Shown: positions 33,816 through 42,966, numbered from the stretch's first letter. The stretch: DNA of 64,000 nucleotides from G965197405 sp965197405 (GCA_965197405.1 OZ240206.1:434001-498000); one strand, 5' to 3'. The notes: generated by a model from the sequence alone, not told the origin. Translations and numbers: made by a program.

Positions 33816-33971
33816 GCTCTAAGAGGCCTGGCCTGACCTGCCTGCTGTGCGCAGCCAGGCAGGAAGGCATCGCCCCTAGATTCCTCGCTGCGCTCGGAAT
33901 GACATGATGCGCGGGACGACGCAGAGGAAACTCAACCACCTGAGTGGAACGCTACCGCAGCGCTGGAGGGA

Positions 33972-34000
33972 TTGACAGCACAGATGGTCGCCACTACACT
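33972..34000 (+). promoter_or_regulatory. Promoter of the D-aminoacylase-like amidohydrolase gene
   Basis: Perfect TTGACA (33972-33977), 17-bp spacer, TACACT (33995-34000). The ATG at 34081 follows after an 80-base leader with GAGGAG. Confidence 0.6.
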
Positions 34001-34080
34001 CGACCCTGTGAAGAACGGGGGTCTTCTTTAGCCTGAACATGCGGGTTATGGACAGTCCCGGCCTGGAGAGGAGCGCGAAG

Positions 34081-35811
34081 ATGGCGGAGTACGACCTTAT
34101 CATCAGGGGAGGCACCATAGTTGACGGGACGCGCACGCCGCGTTACGTGAGTGACATAGGCGTCAAGGACGGCAAAATCGCCCGGATAGGAGGCCTGCGC
34201 GGCGGCAGCGCCACCCGGGTGCTGGACGCGTCCAATCTAATAGTAGCCCCAGGGTTCGTTGACCTCCACACCCACTACGATTCCCAGATACAGTGGGACC
34301 CCTACTGCACGCTGTCGGGCTGGCACGGGATTACCACGGTACTCATCTGCAACTGTGGCTTTGGGTTCGCTCCCTGCCGGGAGGAAGACCGCGAGCGGTC
34401 AATGCTGACGATGACTCGCAACGAGGCAATCCCCTTTGACGCCATGAAAGCGGGCATGTTGTGGGACTGGGTAACTTTCCCGGAGTTCCTGGACAGCATT
34501 GACCGCATCCCCAAAGGGGTGAACGTATTCAGCTACGTGCCGCTGTCTCCCCTGTATGTCTGGGTGATGGGTGTCGAGGCGGCCAAGAGCAGACGCCCGA
34601 CGGAGTCGGAGCTAAAGGAGATGTGCCGGCTGGTGCACGAGGGGATGGATGCCGGGGCCTTCGGGTGGTCGGCCCAAATCTTCGGAGAGGCCTCGGACCA
34701 GCGGGACTATGACGGCACCCCAATGATCACCGACCTGATGACCGATGAGGAGATTTTCGCCTTCGCACGGGTACTGGCCGAGCGGGACGAGGGATTTATA
34801 GAGCTGACCCATTTCCAGGTGGACGAGCATACCCGGATGCTGGAGGAGCCGACCTGGAAGCTCTACGAGCGGATAGCGGAGGCGAGCGGCCGGCCCATCC
34901 TCTACCAGGCGGTGGGGTCCAGGGCGGACGACCCCGGCCCGCACCGCAGACACCTGCAATGGCTGGAGGACTGCGCCCGGAGGGGGCTGCGGGTCTATGG
35001 GCAAGGCAATACAAACCAGTCCGGGCATAACTTCACCTTCGAAGACTGGAACCTCTACGATAGGAGTCCCGCCTGGAGGTCCGTAACCGTAGGGTCGCCC
35101 TCGGAGCGAAAGCGGAATATGCAGGACCCGGAGCTGAGGGCGGCGATAAGGGCGGAGTGGGACGCGGGTCTGAACCCTGGGCTCGTGCAGGATGCGGGCA
35201 ACCTGCCGGACTTGATAATCGGGGAAGTGGGACGCATTGAGCTCGAGCGCTACCAGGGCTTGACGGTAGGCGAAATCGCCGCCCAGGAGGGCAAACACGT
35301 AGTGGACGCGCTGATGGACCTGGTGGTGGCAGACGACCTGAAGACCGAGATTGTAACCGTATCCACCAAGACCAACCCCGAGTACATGGCGGAGATAATA
35401 AAGTCGCCCTACGTGGTCCCGGGCCTATCGGACGGGGGTGCGCACGTCAAGTTTTCCACAGCAGGGAGGTTCCCGACGGAGACCCTGACCTGGCTGGTGC
35501 GGGATGAAGGGACCCTGAGCCTGGAGGAGGCCCACTACAACTTGAGCTACCTCCCCGCATTTTTCGGAGGCCTCGAGGACAGGGGCTTTATCCGTGAGGG
35601 CGCGCCGGCGGACATAGTGGTGTACGACCTGGAGGGGTTAGCGATAAAGCCCCTCGAGGTTGCCCACGACTTCCCCGGGGGAGAGTGGCGGCGGGTGCAG
35701 CGAGCGGAGGGGTACAGGTGGATTCTGGTGAACGGTCAAGTGACCTTCGAGGACGGGAATCCGACGGGAGAGCTTCCGGGCAAGCTATTGCGCCACGGCA
35801 GCGATAGCTGA
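34081..35811 (+). CDS. Amidohydrolase, N-acyl-D-amino-acid deacylase family
   Basis: 576 aa from the ATG at 34081 (MAEYDLIIRGGTIVDGTRTP). Metal-dependent TIM-barrel hydrolase: GFVDLHTHYDSQIQWDP holds the HxH metal ligands, TVLICNCGFGFAPC is where the bridging cysteine of D-aminoacylases lies, and GLSDGGAHV is the late aspartate motif. The C-terminal IREGAPADIVVYDLEGL is the usual small beta domain. It probably removes acyl or carbamoyl groups from an amide; substrate unknown. Related genes are abundant in SAR202-type genomes. Confidence 0.88.
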   Translation: MAEYDLIIRGGTIVDGTRTPRYVSDIGVKDGKIARIGGLRGGSATRVLDASNLIVAPGFVDLHTHYDSQIQWDPYCTLSGWHGITTVLICNCGFGFAPCREEDRERSMLTMTRNEAIPFDAMKAGMLWDWVTFPEFLDSIDRIPKGVNVFSYVPLSPLYVWVMGVEAAKSRRPTESELKEMCRLVHEGMDAGAFGWSAQIFGEASDQRDYDGTPMITDLMTDEEIFAFARVLAERDEGFIELTHFQVDEHTRMLEEPTWKLYERIAEASGRPILYQAVGSRADDPGPHRRHLQWLEDCARRGLRVYGQGNTNQSGHNFTFEDWNLYDRSPAWRSVTVGSPSERKRNMQDPELRAAIRAEWDAGLNPGLVQDAGNLPDLIIGEVGRIELERYQGLTVGEIAAQEGKHVVDALMDLVVADDLKTEIVTVSTKTNPEYMAEIIKSPYVVPGLSDGGAHVKFSTAGRFPTETLTWLVRDEGTLSLEEAHYNLSYLPAFFGGLEDRGFIREGAPADIVVYDLEGLAIKPLEVAHDFPGGEWRRVQRAEGYRWILVNGQVTFEDGNPTGELPGKLLRHGSDS

Positions 35812-35881
35812 AGCCCAGTTCGTCCTCTGTGGGAGTCTTTTAATTGTCCTTGTCATGAAAATAGCTGGCAACCCTTATCCC

Positions 35882-35947
35882 GTCATTCCGGCCTTGAGCC
35901 GGAATCCATATCCCCGGCTTCTGGACTCCCGCTTTCGCGGGAGTGAC
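35882..35947. repeat. R2 repeat copy
   Basis: GTCATTCCGGCCTTGAGCCG, ATCCCCGGCTTCTGGACTCC and CGCTTTCGCGGGAGTGAC. It lies between two convergent genes and may act as their transcript end. Confidence 0.8.
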
Positions 35948-35999
35948 GGTGTGGTTTAGTTCATTGCTCACGCATCAGTAAATGGCCCTGGCACTACTG

Positions 36000-36563
36000 T
36001 CACGACACCTCATCATACCGGAAGCAGTCCACGAGGTGGTCGTTCACCATGCCGGTCGCCTGCATAAAGGCGTAGCAGATGGTCGGGCCGACGAACTTGA
36101 ACCCCCGCTTCGCCAGGTCTTTGCTCATGGCTTCCGAAACTGCCGTCTTGGCGGGGACCTCACCCGGAGCGGTCCAGGCGTTCTTCCTGGGGCGACCGCC
36201 GACGTAGGACCACAGGTAGCTATCGAAGCTCCCGAACTCCTCCCGGAGGGACAGGTAAGCCTTGGCATTCTGAATAGTCGCGGCGATTTTGAGCCTGTTT
36301 CTCACAAGCCCCTTGTTCGAGAGAAGCTCCGCAACCTTTTCGTCGTCGTAGCCGGCTATCCTTGCGGCGTCAAAGCCGTCGAGGGCCTCGCCGTAGGCCT
36401 GGCGCTTCTTGAGGATGGTCAGCCAGCTCAGGCCCGCCTGGGCGCCCTCCAGTATGAGGAACTCAAACAGCTTCCGGTCGTCGTGCTCGGGAACGCCCCA
36501 TTCTCTATCGTGATACTGCATATTGAGAGGGTCCGTATTCGCCCATTCACAACGTACCGTCAT
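36000..36563 (-). CDS. tag: DNA-3-methyladenine glycosylase I
   Basis: 187 aa. It removes 3-methyladenine from alkylated DNA in base-excision repair. Sequence shows CEWANTDPLNMQYHDREWGVP in parts at the N-terminus, the LSWLTILKKR substrate-pocket helix, and the GFKFVGPTICYAFMQATGMVNDH region at the C-terminus, with Cys5, a histidine pair and a late cysteine as the zinc-snap set. Length is normal. It stands alone between repeats. Confidence 0.93.
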   Translation of the reverse strand: MTVRCEWANTDPLNMQYHDREWGVPEHDDRKLFEFLILEGAQAGLSWLTILKKRQAYGEALDGFDAARIAGYDDEKVAELLSNKGLVRNRLKIAATIQNAKAYLSLREEFGSFDSYLWSYVGGRPRKNAWTAPGEVPAKTAVSEAMSKDLAKRGFKFVGPTICYAFMQATGMVNDHLVDCFRYDEVS

Positions 36564-36608
36564 GGTGCTCCTGCCTTATACCTCACTTCTCAACATGCCC
36601 AAGGTCTT

Positions 36609-36751
36609 TCAATTCTCGACGCCAGGTGAATACAAGACCTCGCCGCGTGTCATTCCGAGCGCAGCGAGGAATCTAAAATGCTTGGATAGCAGCACGCCCA
36701 AGAAGGCAAGGACTTTAGACCCCTCGCTCCGCTCGGGGTGACAATTGAAAG
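36609..36751. repeat. R3 repeat copy, complete
   Basis: Opens TCAATTCTCGACGCCAGGTG, contains CGTGTCATTCCGAGCGCAGC and GAGGAATCTAAAATGC, and closes with TTTAGACCCCTCGCTCCGCT then CGGGGTGACAATTGAA. The sequence between the arms is close to that of the 48161-48331 copy. Confidence 0.85.
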
Positions 36752-36758
36752 GCCTTCC

Positions 36759-38414
36759 TCACATGCCGGCCAGGTCCGTGATGGTGCCATCAACATAGAG
36801 TATCTGAAGAGCGTTCACAACGCCCTTCTCTATCTGAGCGCCCTGAATATCATCCCTGTCTCCCCGCAGCCTGGCGAGTATCTCCGCGACGGAAGCGCAG
36901 CCATCCATGAGGGACACCATCCCGGCGACCAGGGCGCTGCACGGCACGCCTTCCCGCTGGTGCGGCGTCATGATGACATACCCCCAGACGAACTCCCCCT
37001 CGGCGACCACCGGCTTTCGCTCAATCCGGACGCCGGGAGCGAGGCGCGGCAGTACGCGGTAGAGGGACTCCCGCACCACGTCAGGGTCAGTCCACGCGGC
37101 GGCGAGACGCCGGCGACGTATCTCGCGCTCTGACTCGACCGCGCGAACACCGGACACATATTCCGGGGGCGCTTCTCCACGCTCCAGCACGGCGCGCTCG
37201 TACCCCTGGGGCGGCTGGCCCGCCACGGCGCGTATAAACGCGTGCCGGGGCGATAGGCTCTCGGTTTCAGCTAGGCTTCGCCTCACTTCCCAGAAGTAGG
37301 AGTCAACGGTGCGGTTGCTGGAGTAAAACAGCTTCGCCAGCTCGCGGAAGTGGGTGTACTCCTTGATGTACAGCTCCTGATAGACGCTCCCGGCGGCTTC
37401 TGTCATACCAGCGTCCTTCAACGCCGTCGTCACGTAGGCCGCCGCCAGGACTCCCGACGTAAGCGCCAGATGGACGCCGGAGGAGAAAAGGGGGTCCACA
37501 AAGCAAGCCGCGTCGCCCACCAGTACATAGCCATCGCCAACCAGGGGGTCGGAGACGTAGGACCAGTCCTTGATGACAAAGGGGCCTGAGACAAGTCTCG
37601 CCTGGTCCAGCATCCGCGCCGTATGGGGCGCTTGGGCAATCTGGTCCATGAAGAAACGTTCAGGGCCGCCATCCCTGACCCCGTCCTGGCCCGTCCGGCT
37701 GTCCACCACGGCCCCAACGCTCGCCCAGCCCGTGTGCAGGGGTATATTCCAGGACCAGCCGTGAGGATAGGACTCGATGAAGATGTTCGTCTCATCCGGT
37801 GAGGGCAGGCGTCGAGCATTGCTGAAGTAGCCATAGACGGCCAGGTTCTTGAAGTAGGAATCCCACCGCCGCAGTTGGAGCTTGTGTCCGATGAGGCCGG
37901 CCTGCCCGCTGGCGTCAACTATGAAGCCGGAGCGGGCAAGGCCTTCGCTCCCGTTGTCCCGGGAGTAGCGAACGCCGGTCGCCCTGCCATCTTCAAAGAG
38001 GACATCCGAGACGCGGTGCCCCTCTCGCACGTCCACGCCCTGGGCGCGGGCGTTCTCCAGAAGAAGCTGGTCGAACTGCGGGCGCCAGACCTGGTATGAG
38101 TGGGGATACCTGGGGTTCGTCTCCCGAAAGTACCAGCTCCAGGGGGTCTTTTCCTTCCCCCAGAGCATTGTCGCGCCCCACTTGAGAAGAAACCCCGACT
38201 CCCGGACGGCAGGCAGAGCGCCCAACTCGGCCAAGACCGGGATGCTGGCGGGGAGAAGGGACTCGCCAACGTGGTCCCGTGGGAAATGCTCTCGCTCGAG
38301 AAGCAACACACGCCAGCCCTTGCGGGCCAGCATCGTAGCAGCGGCGCTGCCGCCCGGCCCTCCCCCTATGACCACCACATCAGCGCTGAGGTTGGCCTCG
38401 CTCCAAGTCGGCAT
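36759..38414 (-). CDS. Flavin-dependent halogenase-like oxidoreductase with C-terminal extension
   Basis: 551 aa. FAD-binding GGGPGGS (17-23), then RDHVGESLLPASIPVL, FLLKWGATMLWG with Lys78 at the place of the conserved lysine of phenolic/pyrrolic halogenases, and the halogenase signature WSWNIP (220-225). VLVGDAACFVDPLFSSGVH is the late FAD motif. After about residue 430 a C-terminal domain follows, ending in a helical piece (VAGMVSLMDGCASVAEILARL...VVNALQILYVDG) like a PqqD or winged-helix fold. Either a true halogenase of a small aromatic or a related geranylgeranyl-reductase-type oxidase; no other natural-product genes are adjacent except the flavin monooxygenase downstream. Confidence 0.75.
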   Translation of the reverse strand: MPTWSEANLSADVVVIGGGPGGSAAATMLARKGWRVLLLEREHFPRDHVGESLLPASIPVLAELGALPAVRESGFLLKWGATMLWGKEKTPWSWYFRETNPRYPHSYQVWRPQFDQLLLENARAQGVDVREGHRVSDVLFEDGRATGVRYSRDNGSEGLARSGFIVDASGQAGLIGHKLQLRRWDSYFKNLAVYGYFSNARRLPSPDETNIFIESYPHGWSWNIPLHTGWASVGAVVDSRTGQDGVRDGGPERFFMDQIAQAPHTARMLDQARLVSGPFVIKDWSYVSDPLVGDGYVLVGDAACFVDPLFSSGVHLALTSGVLAAAYVTTALKDAGMTEAAGSVYQELYIKEYTHFRELAKLFYSSNRTVDSYFWEVRRSLAETESLSPRHAFIRAVAGQPPQGYERAVLERGEAPPEYVSGVRAVESEREIRRRRLAAAWTDPDVVRESLYRVLPRLAPGVRIERKPVVAEGEFVWGYVIMTPHQREGVPCSALVAGMVSLMDGCASVAEILARLRGDRDDIQGAQIEKGVVNALQILYVDGTITDLAGM

Positions 38415-38442
38415 GGCCCTCTTCCGCCTTCGGCTCTGACGG

Positions 38443-39708
38443 CTATGCGCTCTGCTGTCCGGCGGGGGGGCTGTCCTGGATGGGTTCGCCGGTAGCCGGG
38501 TCCACCTCGAAGGGGCCGTCCAACCCTAGCTCCTTGCCCATCTCCCGCACGGCGGGAATGACCTCCTCACCCATGAGCCTCAGACTGCGCATGGCGTCGT
38601 CGTGACTCATAGAGCCGTCGCCGTCCCAGAAGAAGATGCTGCCAGGCCGTATGTACTCCAGGACGTGGCGAATCTTCGGCAGGACCGTCTTGGGTGTGCC
38701 GGATATAATGGTGTAGTCCTCAATCTGCTTCTCGTAGGGCCGGCCCAGTACCCCGGCTATCCCCCCGCGTGCCCCTGTTGCGACGGCCTGGGTGGGCAGC
38801 ACCCTCGTCCGCGACGTCAGTCCGGGCAATGTGACCAGCGCCGGGTTTACCGTGCCCTCGTTGCCGGCCAGGAAGGGATTGCTGGGGCCTTGAACGTACT
38901 TCCTGCCCGTCTGCTCGGCCAGCTCCTCCGTCTCGTCAACGTGGACCTTCCACAGATACCCTATATTCTGCGAGCCGGACTTGTAGCCCAGCTCGGCGGC
39001 GGTATCATGGTAGAGCTGGAAGGCCTGCCTTGTGGGTTCCAACTCGGTAGCCAGCATTATGTAGGGGATTCGCTTCTCCGCCGCCCACATCAGGGAGTCG
39101 CGGCTGACCACGCCGGGCAGCCAGACAGGCGGGTGCGGCTTCTGGTAAGGCTTGACCCAAGGGTTCACATGACGATATTGAAAGTGCTTCCCATCCCAGC
39201 GAAATGGCCCCGGCGTCGTCCACGCCTTCACGATGAAATCGTGGGCCTCCTGGAAGCGCTCCCAGTTGTAATGGGGCGGGGCGTTGTGAGCGACGCTCTC
39301 GCGGCCGGTCCCGCGCACCCAGCCGGAGACCAGCCGGCCACGGGAGATCATGTCTATCATAGACAGCTGCTCCACCAGCCAGAGGGGGTCATCCCAGATG
39401 GGCAGGATGTTCCCCAGGAGGACAATCTTGGCCCTGTTCGTTACCCGGGCCAGGATGGATGCTTCCACGTTCATGGCGCCGCCCATACAGAAGGGCGTGC
39501 CGTGGTGCTCGTTGAGCATGAGGCCGTCGAAGCCCATCTCTTCGGCGTATATCTTCTCGTCCAGATACCGGTTGTACAACTCGGCGCCCAGGGCCGCGTC
39601 GTATATGTCGTTGCTGACGGTCAGGTCCATTATGGGCTTTCCCGTTGATCCAAAGTACCCGGACTGCGGGTCCTGGTAAGGCCGCTCGGTAAAGTACCCG
39701 ATAAACAT
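38443..39708 (-). CDS. LLM-class flavin-dependent oxidoreductase (long form)
   Basis: 421 aa, ATG with GGAG. Begins MFIGYFTERPYQDP, has FDGLMLNEHHGTPF (conserved histidine pair), KIVLLGNILPIWDDPLWLVEQL, MISRGRLVSGWVRGTGRE, and KPHPPVWLPGVVS. TIM-barrel monooxygenase expected to use FMNH2. It lies head to tail between the halogenase-like gene and an alpha/beta hydrolase on the same strand, so the three may form a degradative or tailoring unit. Substrate unknown. Confidence 0.88.
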   Translation of the reverse strand: MFIGYFTERPYQDPQSGYFGSTGKPIMDLTVSNDIYDAALGAELYNRYLDEKIYAEEMGFDGLMLNEHHGTPFCMGGAMNVEASILARVTNRAKIVLLGNILPIWDDPLWLVEQLSMIDMISRGRLVSGWVRGTGRESVAHNAPPHYNWERFQEAHDFIVKAWTTPGPFRWDGKHFQYRHVNPWVKPYQKPHPPVWLPGVVSRDSLMWAAEKRIPYIMLATELEPTRQAFQLYHDTAAELGYKSGSQNIGYLWKVHVDETEELAEQTGRKYVQGPSNPFLAGNEGTVNPALVTLPGLTSRTRVLPTQAVATGARGGIAGVLGRPYEKQIEDYTIISGTPKTVLPKIRHVLEYIRPGSIFFWDGDGSMSHDDAMRSLRLMGEEVIPAVREMGKELGLDGPFEVDPATGEPIQDSPPAGQQSA

Positions 39709-39768
39709 CGCTATCTCCTAATTTCCGTTCTCAGGATAGGCCCCTTGACGGCGACCTGTGGATGTTCT

Positions 39769-40572
39769 CTAATCATCCGACACGAACTCGCGTACCAGGC
39801 GGACGAACTCATCGGACCTTTCTATCTCCGGGTGATGGCCGCAGTTGTCCAGGACAACCAGGCGCGACCCTTGAATGGATTCCCGGTAGACCTCACCCGC
39901 GCTCAAAGGGACGATGGCATCCTGCTTCCCCCACACGATAAGGGTTGGGAGTCCCTTGAGCCTGCGGAGCAGATGGGGCAGGGCGGGGTAGTACATATAG
40001 GGCCTCCAGCTGAGGCGACACGCCTCCTCCCTTGCCAGCTCCCATGCTTCTACCTGCTCGCGCGTGGGGTCGTCGGGGCACACTTGCCGGAACTCCTGTG
40101 CATTGTCAGGGTCGAGGAATCCAGCAGTGATGAACTCCTTTCCCACGGACAGGAACATATCGAAGATCTCCCCGGTCGGAGGCCGGACACCCGGGGCGTC
40201 AACCAGGACCAGCTTCTTGAACTGGTGGGGGCACATGGTCGCCATCTCGGCAGCGAGCCACCCCCCCAGAGAGAGCCCCAGGACATTTACCCGGCCCAGA
40301 CCCAACTCATCCAGAGCCTGAAGATACCAGCCGGCCATGTCCCGCATGTTCATTATCCAGTCCAGCCGCCCCGTCTTCCCGAACCCGGGGTGTGACGGTA
40401 TGTAGAGGGTGTGTTGCTGCGACAGGGCTTCATGGAAACGCAGCCAACCGGGGTGGCCCATCTCGTCATGGAGAATAAGCAACGGCTCTCCGGCCCCGCC
40501 TTTGACAAGCTGGAGATTGACCCCCGCCACACCGACGACCTCTTCGGTCCAGGTCTTGGGACCTGTTGCCAT
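39769..40572 (-). CDS. Alpha/beta hydrolase
   Basis: 267 aa, ATG with AAGGAGG. Nucleophile elbow GLSLGGW puts the catalytic serine at position 101; VWGKQDAIVP carries the acid and DNCGHHPEIERSDEFV the histidine. HPGFGKTG follows the oxyanion strand. Family members hydrolyse esters, C-C bonds of meta-cleavage products or epoxides. Likely co-transcribed with the flavin oxidoreductase downstream. Confidence 0.85.
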   Translation of the reverse strand: MATGPKTWTEEVVGVAGVNLQLVKGGAGEPLLILHDEMGHPGWLRFHEALSQQHTLYIPSHPGFGKTGRLDWIMNMRDMAGWYLQALDELGLGRVNVLGLSLGGWLAAEMATMCPHQFKKLVLVDAPGVRPPTGEIFDMFLSVGKEFITAGFLDPDNAQEFRQVCPDDPTREQVEAWELAREEACRLSWRPYMYYPALPHLLRRLKGLPTLIVWGKQDAIVPLSAGEVYRESIQGSRLVVLDNCGHHPEIERSDEFVRLVREFVSDD

Positions 40573-40631
40573 CTAGCCCTTTCCTCCTTGTGCCGCGCTG
40601 AGTATGAGAATAGGGGTCATCCTCCTCCAGC

Positions 40632-40717
40632 GTCACTCCCCTGCTTTCGCAGGGGCGGGATCCGCGAAAGCGGGAGTCCAGAAGTGACGGGTAGATTCCC
40701 GCTTTCGCGAGAAAGAC
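40632..40717. repeat. R2 repeat copy with three arms
   Basis: CCCTGCTTTCGCAGGGGCGG, GATCCGCGAAAGCGGGAGTC and TTCCCGCTTTCGCGAGAAAG follow each other. It lies between the alpha/beta hydrolase and a crotonase gene. Confidence 0.8.
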
Positions 40718-40806
40718 AGGTAAGTATTTTCATGGGGAGATGCTACCTCTAACGAGTGCAATTGTAGTGATATGTCCGAAGGCTGTCAAACGCCCTTCGA
40801 GCAGGG

Positions 40807-41664
40807 CTACAGGTCTCTGAAACGAGCGTCCCGCCAGTCCAGGGCGGCGCGCAGCCCCTTTTCACGGCGTATGGCGTTGAACTCCTCCTGCTCCGGCGTG
40901 ACACTGGTATCAAAGTGGGTCATCAGCTCCAGGTTATGCTGGATAGTCGAGAGAAAGCCCATGCCCTCCAGCGCCCGGTTGATGGCTATTTTGCTCATCT
41001 TTATGCCGACCTGGGAGATGTTGGTGATTTTGCGGGCAACCCTCTCGCACTCGGCCATCAGGTCGTCGTGGGGGACCACGCGGCTGACCAACCCGATTCG
41101 GGCCGCCTCATGGGCGTCAACAGTATCGCCGGTGAGCAGCAGCTCCTTGGCCCTGGCCAGACCCACACTGAAGGGCGTAATCAGCAGGGGCGGCCCGACC
41201 CCGGCGCGGATCTCAGGCTCGCCCAGTACGGCCCGATCGGAGGCGATTTTGATGTCGCAGACCTGGACCAGCTCGCACCCGCCGGCCAGGGCATAGCCAT
41301 TAACGGCCGCGATCACCGGCTTGCTCAAGTTCCACACCATCATGAAGGTATCAATGTGGCCTCTGAGGTGCTCCCGCCAGGCGTCCGGCTGGGTGTCCTG
41401 CGGGTCGGGATCTCCGGGCGCTCGCTGAATGTCGAAACCTGCCGAGAAGGCCCGGCCTGCGCCGGTGAGAATCACCGCACGGATTTCCGGGTCCGCTTCG
41501 ATGACCGCCAAAGACTCTCGAAACTCGGACAGCAAGTCCGGGTTGAGGGCATTCAGCTTTTCCGGCCGGTTCAGGGTCAGATAGCATATGGCGCCCTTTC
41601 GCTCGTAGATAAGATTGTTGAAATCCAATGGCAACTCCTTTTCGTATCTCTCAACAGTAGGCAT
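40807..41664 (-). CDS. Enoyl-CoA hydratase/isomerase family protein
   Basis: 285 aa. Crotonase fold with the oxyanion motif RAFSAGFDI and both catalytic glutamates of true hydratases in place (ALAGGCEL and VLGEPEIRAG). LTLNRPEKLNALNP is at the N-terminus. It probably hydrates a 2-enoyl-CoA in beta-oxidation-like catabolism. It faces its own promoter at 41713-41740. Confidence 0.88.
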   Translation of the reverse strand: MPTVERYEKELPLDFNNLIYERKGAICYLTLNRPEKLNALNPDLLSEFRESLAVIEADPEIRAVILTGAGRAFSAGFDIQRAPGDPDPQDTQPDAWREHLRGHIDTFMMVWNLSKPVIAAVNGYALAGGCELVQVCDIKIASDRAVLGEPEIRAGVGPPLLITPFSVGLARAKELLLTGDTVDAHEAARIGLVSRVVPHDDLMAECERVARKITNISQVGIKMSKIAINRALEGMGFLSTIQHNLELMTHFDTSVTPEQEEFNAIRREKGLRAALDWRDARFRDL

Positions 41665-41712
41665 CTAGCGACAACCAGCATGTCGGAGGTATCGTGCTAA
41701 CAGAGGTGGAGT

Positions 41713-41740
41713 ATACTATCTTATCCCTTCAGGCAGTCAA
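41713..41740 (-). promoter_or_regulatory. Promoter of the enoyl-CoA hydratase gene
   Basis: Minus strand TTGACT (41740-41735), 16-bp spacer, TAGTAT (41718-41713), about 50 bases before the ATG at 41664. Confidence 0.5.
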
Positions 41741-41925
41741 CCGCCCAGGTTTTACGCCTGCAAGGGTGCCCACATGGCTCTTTCATACGAGAGCATCATC
41801 CTGCCACAGCCCGCGCGGTCGCGCTTTGACCTCAGTTTTCAATTCTCCGGCCAGATTTTACGAAATCATAAACACTTGTGAAATTTATACGACTGTTTAC
41901 AACACCATTCTCAATCTGAAACCTA

Positions 41926-41953
41926 TTGACAGGACTATAAAAATATGATAGTC
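41926..41953 (+). promoter_or_regulatory. Promoter with operator-like inverted repeat before the dppBC-type permeases
   Basis: Perfect TTGACA at 41926-41931; a -10 box is less clear (GATAGT at spacing 15 or TAGTCT at spacing 17). An inverted repeat GACTAT (41933-41938) / ATAGTC (41948-41953) covers the spacer and -10, where a repressor could sit. Confidence 0.45.
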
Positions 41954-41982
41954 TCTGACACAATTTCAGCAATGGGGGTCAC

Positions 41983-42942
41983 ATGCATCAGTATATTATA
42001 AGAAGGCTCCTTCTTTTCATACCCACGATGTTCCTCGTCACGCTGCTGGTGTTCCTGTTCATGCGCGTCATGCCCGGTGACCCCGCCCTGATGATTCTAA
42101 CGGGACACACCGGGGAGGGCTCCTACACGCAGGAAGACCTGGAAAACCTTCAGCACAAGCTGGGGACAGACAGGCCCCTCCATGTCCAGTATGGAAGATG
42201 GGTATGGGCGCTGCTCCACGGAGACCTGGGTGACTCCTTCTTCTACGGCATACACATCAACAAGCTGCTAGAGCCTAGAATCTACCTGACGCTGGAACTG
42301 ACCGCCCTGGGGATAGCAATCAGCTTTGTGATGGCCGTGCCTTTAGGAATCCTATCGGCGATCTATCAAAATAGCCTCATAGACTATATCTCCAGGATCT
42401 ACGTCTTGGTCGGCCTATCCATCCCCACCTTTGTGGTCGGGCTGGTCACGCTGTACCTTCTGGTGCGAATCTTCAACTGGTTCCCCCCTCTGGACTACAC
42501 CTCTCCCGATGAAAGCTTTACGAAAAACATGGCCCAACTGATCTTCCCCGCGCTTGCTATAGCCTTCTTCATGATGGCGTTCATAGCACGGGCGACCCGT
42601 TCCGCCATGCTGGAAGTGCTGCGGGAGGACTACATAAGAACAGCCCGGTCCAAGGGTCTGAGAGAAGTGAGGGTGCTTGCCGTTCACGCCTTGAAGAACG
42701 CCTTCCTGCCCATTCTGACGGTCACAGGCTGGTCTTTCGGCATCCTGCTGGCAGGTGAGGTAATCGTGGAGTCCATCTTCCTGCTGCCAGGAATGGGAGT
42801 GCTCCTGCTGGACAGCATCTTCAATAGGGACTACCCAGTGATCCAGTCCGAGGTGTTCGTGATTGCATTCTTGGTCCTGTTCCTGAATATGATGATTGAT
42901 ATAGCCTATGGCGTGCTGGACCCAAGGATACGATACACTTAA
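41983..42942 (+). CDS. ABC peptide/nickel-type transporter permease (DppB family)
   Basis: 319 aa. Six membrane segments are visible, the first at LLFIPTMFLVTLLVFLFMRV, with the large periplasmic loop before the second (HKLGTDRPLHVQYGRWVW). The ATPase-contact EAA motif is RSKGLREVRVLAVHALKNAFLP. It forms the inner-membrane channel with the next gene for oligopeptides, nickel or similar. No ATPase genes and no binding protein lie next to it; a binding protein of the matching family is at 51265. Confidence 0.9.
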   Translation: MHQYIIRRLLLFIPTMFLVTLLVFLFMRVMPGDPALMILTGHTGEGSYTQEDLENLQHKLGTDRPLHVQYGRWVWALLHGDLGDSFFYGIHINKLLEPRIYLTLELTALGIAISFVMAVPLGILSAIYQNSLIDYISRIYVLVGLSIPTFVVGLVTLYLLVRIFNWFPPLDYTSPDESFTKNMAQLIFPALAIAFFMMAFIARATRSAMLEVLREDYIRTARSKGLREVRVLAVHALKNAFLPILTVTGWSFGILLAGEVIVESIFLLPGMGVLLLDSIFNRDYPVIQSEVFVIAFLVLFLNMMIDIAYGVLDPRIRYT

Positions 42943-42966
42943 GAGACGCTAATTTCAGGAGGAGCA

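Larger units (their letters stand above)
32850..33825 (+). mobile_element. IS5-family insertion sequence, 976 bp
   Basis: Terminal inverted repeats GAGCCTATCCTAAAAACC on the left and its counterpart GGTTATTAGGATAGGCTC on the right (17 of 18 match). Both ends are flanked by TAA (32847-32849 and 33826-33828), a 3-bp target duplication of the TNA type. It holds a transposase in two overlapping frames. It has inserted into an R3 repeat. Confidence 0.88.
41665..41982. other. Divergent intergenic promoter region, A+T-rich on its right half
   Basis: 318 bp between divergent genes. It has a minus-strand promoter for the crotonase gene and a plus-strand promoter with an operator-like dyad for the permease genes. 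From about 41840 onward the sequence is clearly A+T-rich. No coding potential is seen. Confidence 0.7.
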
